From assembly GCA_002298155.1 (NCBI GenBank), contig DBME01000288.1, positions 1,638 through 11,295 on the forward strand: a DNA stretch of 9,658 nucleotides, in the 5' to 3' direction. This document shows, in pieces, positions 6,230-9,658 of the stretch. Under the pieces are notes generated by a model that searched no databases, was not told the DNA's origin, and saw only the letters and a list, made by a program, of their open reading frames with translations. This DNA is from Holophagaceae bacterium UBA706 (GTDB taxonomy: Bacteria > Acidobacteriota > Holophagae > Holophagales > Holophagaceae). Numbering within the stretch: the first letter of the stretch is position 1; each line of letters starts with the position of its first letter. Made by a program: the position numbers and the translations under genes.

Positions 6230-6808
6230 ATGAACGCTCGCACCCTTCTCACCTCCACCGTCCTCATCGGCTCCCTCCTCGCCTGCGGCGGGGGTGGCGG
6301 CTCGACCGACAACCAGCCCAAGACGGCCACCAGCCTCACCTACACCGATCCCACCACGGGCACCTACCAGCTGCGCAAGAACACTTCTCTCAGCACCGCG
6401 ACCCACCTGGTCCTGGAGCTGTGGGGCCCCGCGACCACCAGCGGCTGCGGCGTGTCCCTCACGCTCACCCTGTCGGGCACCGGCGCCGCCTGGCAGAAGG
6501 TCCAGGCCACGGATGCCGCGGGCGTCTACGCCGCCAACGGCACCGCCTTCAACCTCGGTTCCGGGACGCCCATCCTGAAATCCAAGGTCACGGGCGGGAC
6601 CCTGGTGGCCACCGTCGCCGAAAAGGGCACCGCCACCCCCAAGACCCTGGACAAGGCCCTCATCCGCGTGGCCATGGACCTCCAGGCCGGCACCACCCAG
6701 GGCGCCCAGGTGCTCCTCACCCCGGACGCCGCCACGTGCCAGGTTCTCCTGGCCGACGGCACCCTGGCCCCGGTGACGGTGGCGGTCTCGGGCATCACGG
6801 CGCAGTAG
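6230..6808 (+). CDS. Lipoprotein with cohesin-like beta-sandwich domain
   Basis: This 192-residue protein has a lipoprotein signal with lipobox SLLAC, lipidated Cys C19, followed by GGGGGS. There is no Asp at +2, so outer-membrane sorting is likely if the E. coli rule holds. A short Thr/Pro-rich stretch (25-50) leads to a beta-rich body at about 57-188. Its pattern (HLVLELWG, VSLTLTLSG, PILKSKVTGGTLVATVAE, ALIRVAMDLQAG, VLLTPDAATCQVL, then LAPVTVAVSG) follows the strand order of cohesin domains, where a gain-type strand (LIRVAMDLQAG) precedes the last strands. I infer a cohesin-like fold; it could be another Ig-like sandwich. C73 and C170 may form a disulfide. I chose ATG 6230 because GAGG at 6221-6224 lies five bases before it and it puts the signal peptide at the N-terminus; a GTG at 6212 overlaps the upstream stop. 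The 14-base gap to the peptidase gene implies one operon. Confidence 0.8.
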   Translation: MNARTLLTSTVLIGSLLACGGGGGSTDNQPKTATSLTYTDPTTGTYQLRKNTSLSTATHLVLELWGPATTSGCGVSLTLTLSGTGAAWQKVQATDAAGVYAANGTAFNLGSGTPILKSKVTGGTLVATVAEKGTATPKTLDKALIRVAMDLQAGTTQGAQVLLTPDAATCQVLLADGTLAPVTVAVSGITAQ

Positions 6809-6818
6809 CGGTTCAGGA

Positions 6819-6838
6819 CCGGCGCCCCAGGGCCCCGG
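6819..6838 (+). terminator. Possible terminator hairpin after the lipoprotein gene
   Basis: CCGGCGCC at 6819-6826 pairs with GGCCCCGG at 6831-6838, with one C-C mismatch and a CCAG loop, giving a GC-rich hairpin 11 bases after the stop codon. ATAATTTCAT follows, AT-rich but without a true T-run, so termination strength is uncertain. It would separate the peptidase-lipoprotein unit from the kinase gene. Confidence 0.4.
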
Positions 6839-6890
6839 ATAATTTCATCAAATAGTTGGTATCCTTGGTCCATCAGACCCGAGGATCGCC
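6839..6890 (+). promoter_or_regulatory. Kinase upstream region with ribosome-binding site
   Basis: An AT-richer stretch (6839-6865) precedes GAGG at 6881-6884, which lies six bases before ATG 6891. A second in-frame ATG at 6897 is too far from GAGG to be preferred. A TATCCT at 6860-6865 could be a -10 element, but no matching -35 is evident. Confidence 0.4.
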
Positions 6891-9596
6891 ATGGCCATGG
6901 AACCTGGAACCACGCTGGGGCCCTACCGCATCGTGCGGAAGATCGGAGCCGGCGGCATGGGCGAGGTGTATGCCGCCACGGACACCCGCCTGGGCCGGGA
7001 GGTGGCCATCAAGGTCCTCCCCCGGGACATGGTCCAGGACGCGGAGGCCCTGCGCCGCTTCCAGCAGGAGGCCATGACGGTGGCGGCCCTGAACCACCCC
7101 AACCTGGTGCACATCTTCGACGTGGGCCAGGCGGAAGACGGTTCGCCCTTTCTTGTGATGGAGCTCATGGAGGGCGAAACCCTCCGGGCGCGCATGGGCG
7201 CCAAGCCCATGCCCGTGCGCAAGGTGGCCGAGATCTGCGCCCAGGTGGCCCGCGGGCTGGGCGCCGCCCACACCAAGGGCGTGGTCCACCGGGACATCAA
7301 GCCCGAGAACGTCTTCGTGACGAAGCAGGGGCTGGCCAAAGTGCTGGATTTCGGCCTGGCGAAGCTGGGGCAGCGGGAGGGCGAGTCCCTCCTGGCCGAC
7401 GGCGGCGACGACCACACCCGGGCCCTTTTCACCAAGCCCGGCATGGTGCTGGGCACCGTGGGCTACATGTCCCCCGAGCAGGTGGAGGGTCGCAACGCCG
7501 ACGCCCGCTCCGACATCTTCTCCCTGGGGGTGATGATGTGGGAGATGGTGGCCGGGTTGCGCCCCTTCCACCGGGATTCCCACATCGACACCCTCCACGC
7601 CGTGCTGCGGGAGGACCCGCCCGAGGTGGACGAGGCCCTGGGCCTGCCCACCGCCATGGAGCGCATCCTTCGGCGTTGCCTGGAGAAGGACCCCGACGAC
7701 CGCTTCCAGAGCGCCCAGGACCTGGCCTTCCAGCTGGAGAACCTGACCAGCGGCAGCGGCTCGGCCAAGACGATGACCCTTACCGCCCTCACCGGGGAAG
7801 TTTCCGCTGAACCAGGGCGGCCCTGGTACCGCACGCCCCACAAGGTCCTGTATCCGCTGCCGGTCAAGCTCCCCCCCCGGCTCCGGGTCTGCTTCTGGGA
7901 CCGGGTCCAGCTGAGCGCGGTCTACCTGCTGGCCGGCGCCTTCTTCATCGCCGTCATCCTCTCCAGCCTGGGTCTCGTGGACCTCGGGGGTCCCGGACGG
8001 CGCGAGCTGGCCAAGACCTTCGAGCCGGCCATGGCCGTCAACGGCAACATCCAGACCGCGGCGGTCTCCCGCAATGGGAACCACACGCTCATGGCCATCG
8101 CCGACGATGGCGGCGAGACGCGGGTGTTCTACCGCCGCCGGGGCGAAAGCGCCCAGACGGTGCCCATGCCGCCGGACACGGAGATCCAGGCGGTGGCCAA
8201 CGACGGCACGGCCCTGCTGCTGAACCTCAAGGGCGACCTCCACCTCCAGAAGCTCGGCCAGGACGCCAACGCCATGAAGGTGGCCACCCACATCACCGAA
8301 GCCGACTGCACCCCTGACGGAGCGAAAATCGCCGTCCTGCGCCGCGCCGGCGGCAAGTACCAGGTGGAGTTCCCCCTGGGTACCGTCTGCTACGCCGTGG
8401 CGAACCGCCTGAGGGACCTGGCCGTCAGCCCCCGGGGCGACGCCCTGGCCTTCATGGAGCGGGACCCCAAGGGCGTGGGTTTCCACCTGCGCATCCTGCG
8501 GCCCGGCGGCACCCCCGAGACCTGGAAGGGCGGCCCCCAGCTCGCCCCCAACGGAACCTTCCCCTTCCTGGCCCTGCGGGGCCTGGCCTGGAACAACGAG
8601 GGCGACGGCCTGTTTGTCGCGCTCCAGGGCAACCTCCTGGCCCTGGTCCGCCGCCACGGCGCCCAGGTCCTCCACCGGGACGCCGGAAGCGTCACCCTGC
8701 ACGGCGCCTCCGTGGACGGCCCCCTCCTGGAGGTGGGCGCGGAACTCGACGTGGACCGGGGCCGCTGCGCCCAGGGCGACAAGGAGGCGGATCTGACCTG
8801 GACGGGCGGCGCCACCGTCGCCCTGTCCGACGATGGCTCGCGCCTCCTGGTGAACCGCGAACAGGAAGCCTGGCTCCTGCCCGCCAACCGCTCCAAGGGC
8901 AGCCGGCTGGCCTCCGGCACCGGCGAGGCCCTGTCCGGCGACGGGCGGATCGTGCTGGTCACTTCCAACGAGCGGATCATGGCCATCCCCACCGCGGGTG
9001 GGGACACCTGCCTCGTCACCACGCGCGACGAACTTCGGAAACTGGGGTACGTCTTCACGGGCGACACCACCGACCCCAAGCTCGTCCTCTCCCGCGACGG
9101 GAAATGGGCGATGTTCTCCGCCGGGCAGCTGCTCTACCGCCGGCGCACCGACGCCTCCGAGGCCTTGGAGCAGGTGGACGTGCCCGCCCAGGACCTGGGC
9201 ACGGGCTGGCGCATCGATTCCGCGTCCAGCCCCGACGGCGGAAGTTTCGCGCTCCAGGTGCGGGACGGCGAGGAGAAGCGGTGGTGCCTGATCTTCGACG
9301 CCAAGGGCAAGAAGGTCCTGCATGCCGTCAAGCTGGAGGACACCGAGCGCTTCATGGCCTGGAAGGAGGGCGACAGCTGCCTGATCTTCTCCTCCGCCAA
9401 GGGCGCCGCGGAGTTCCGTTCCCTGGACCTCCCTTCCGGCAAGCGCACCTCCCTGCGCGCCGTGGCGCCGCCCATCCCCGATGTCTCGGCCCGGTTCCGC
9501 AACGTCAAGAGCAGCCTGGACGGTTCTTTCTACATCTACCGCTACAACGCGATGGGGGCGTCCCAGCTGCTGGTGGCCAAGGGCCTGACAAACTAG
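6891..9596 (+). CDS. Transmembrane Ser/Thr protein kinase with C-terminal beta-propeller (TolB/PD40-like) domain
   Basis: The 901-residue protein has a cytoplasmic Hanks-type kinase domain (about 12-283) with every key element: Gly loop GAGGMG (19-24), ATP-anchoring K41 in VAIK, helix-C E60, HRD (133-135) with catalytic D135, K137 and N140, DFG (153-155), SPE (194-196) and D208. The activation loop from DFG to GTVGYMSPEQ is long and has T176, T181 and T189 as phosphorylation candidates. A Thr/Ser-rich linker (286-300) and a basic segment precede one membrane helix (about 339-362). The remaining 540 residues carry repeated S-x-D-G-type strand motifs (CTPDG at 473, VSPRG at 512, LSDDG at 645, LSGDG at 681, LSRDG at 733, SSPDG at 779), typical of WD40-like or TolB propellers, here predicted to lie in the periplasm. 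It likely senses an outside ligand or protein and signals by phosphorylation; partner and targets are unknown. Kinases of this layout are common in Acidobacteriota. Confidence 0.93.
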   Translation: MAMEPGTTLGPYRIVRKIGAGGMGEVYAATDTRLGREVAIKVLPRDMVQDAEALRRFQQEAMTVAALNHPNLVHIFDVGQAEDGSPFLVMELMEGETLRARMGAKPMPVRKVAEICAQVARGLGAAHTKGVVHRDIKPENVFVTKQGLAKVLDFGLAKLGQREGESLLADGGDDHTRALFTKPGMVLGTVGYMSPEQVEGRNADARSDIFSLGVMMWEMVAGLRPFHRDSHIDTLHAVLREDPPEVDEALGLPTAMERILRRCLEKDPDDRFQSAQDLAFQLENLTSGSGSAKTMTLTALTGEVSAEPGRPWYRTPHKVLYPLPVKLPPRLRVCFWDRVQLSAVYLLAGAFFIAVILSSLGLVDLGGPGRRELAKTFEPAMAVNGNIQTAAVSRNGNHTLMAIADDGGETRVFYRRRGESAQTVPMPPDTEIQAVANDGTALLLNLKGDLHLQKLGQDANAMKVATHITEADCTPDGAKIAVLRRAGGKYQVEFPLGTVCYAVANRLRDLAVSPRGDALAFMERDPKGVGFHLRILRPGGTPETWKGGPQLAPNGTFPFLALRGLAWNNEGDGLFVALQGNLLALVRRHGAQVLHRDAGSVTLHGASVDGPLLEVGAELDVDRGRCAQGDKEADLTWTGGATVALSDDGSRLLVNREQEAWLLPANRSKGSRLASGTGEALSGDGRIVLVTSNERIMAIPTAGGDTCLVTTRDELRKLGYVFTGDTTDPKLVLSRDGKWAMFSAGQLLYRRRTDASEALEQVDVPAQDLGTGWRIDSASSPDGGSFALQVRDGEEKRWCLIFDAKGKKVLHAVKLEDTERFMAWKEGDSCLIFSSAKGAAEFRSLDLPSGKRTSLRAVAPPIPDVSARFRNVKSSLDGSFYIYRYNAMGASQLLVAKGLTN

Positions 9597-9604
9597 CCAG
9601 GCAT

Positions 9605-9643
9605 CCGGGAAGTCCCGGCACGATGCAGAAGGCCATTCCTTCT
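9605..9643. repeat. Two tandem hairpins after the kinase gene
   Basis: CCGGG (9605-9609) pairs with CCCGG (9614-9618) around an AAGT loop, and AGAAGG (9627-9632) pairs with CCTTCT (9638-9643) around CCATT. An outer pairing of GCAT (9601-9604) with ATGC (9623-9626) could enclose the first. Neither hairpin is followed by a T-run inside the window, so they are at best Rho-independent-like ends of unknown strength. Confidence 0.35.
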
Positions 9644-9658
9644 CCGCGATCCTCCGCG

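Noticed and set aside
6873..9323. 816-codon open frame on the minus strand opposite the kinase
   Set aside because: Same reasoning: the plus strand carries every kinase motif, and this frame has biased composition and no signature.
9623..9658. Possible start of a further plus-strand gene (ATG 9623, 12 codons to the edge)
   Set aside because: There is no ribosome-binding site at proper spacing, the codons lie across a hairpin, and 12 codons are too few to support a gene.

Overview
The window is dense, high-GC bacterial DNA with short intergenic gaps and no tRNA, rRNA, CRISPR array, insertion sequence or phage gene that I can see. The gene content (MotA/MotB stator, a transmembrane Ser/Thr kinase with a repeat-rich TolB/PD40-like C-terminal half, and secreted multidomain proteins with Ig-like modules) suggests a motile, double-membraned bacterium. 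My best guess is Acidobacteriota, perhaps the Holophagae. That placement is an inference from gene style and base composition; no marker gene confirms it.

Left to right: (1) Minus strand, bases 1-488: the 5' part of a gene cut by the window edge. Its last 40 visible residues are unmistakably helicase sequence of the transcription-repair coupling factor Mfd, but only about 122 unrelated residues precede them, so it is either a truncated or fused gene or a chimeric join. (2) Bases 489-623: a divergent, AT-richer gap with a small palindrome. (3) Plus strand, 624-2864: motA, motB and a small secreted protein of unknown function, separated by 12 and 15 bases, which reads as one operon. The stator has the proton-type Asp and a peptidoglycan-binding OmpA-like domain. 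(4) Bases 2865-3068: a 204-base leader with an AT-rich patch, inverted repeats, a TTGACA box and a T6 tract. (5) Plus strand, 3069-6808: a 1048-residue secreted C10 (streptopain-like) cysteine peptidase with a chain of beta-sandwich modules and a dockerin-like C-terminus, followed after 14 bases by a lipoprotein whose body looks like a cohesin-type beta-sandwich. (6) Plus strand, 6891-9596: a 901-residue membrane Ser/Thr protein kinase with a probable periplasmic beta-propeller sensor. (7) Bases 9597-9658: two short hairpins and the window edge.

The most interesting reading is that the C10 peptidase and the adjacent lipoprotein form a dockerin-cohesin pair. The lipoprotein would sit in the outer membrane and hold the secreted peptidase at the cell surface, a two-gene, protease version of the tethering used in cellulosomes. 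The catalytic peptidase and the lipobox are seen directly. The dockerin-like and cohesin-like assignments are pattern-based and need profile and structure checks. The kinase has its own ribosome-binding site behind a possible terminator, so its link to the peptidase pair is only positional.
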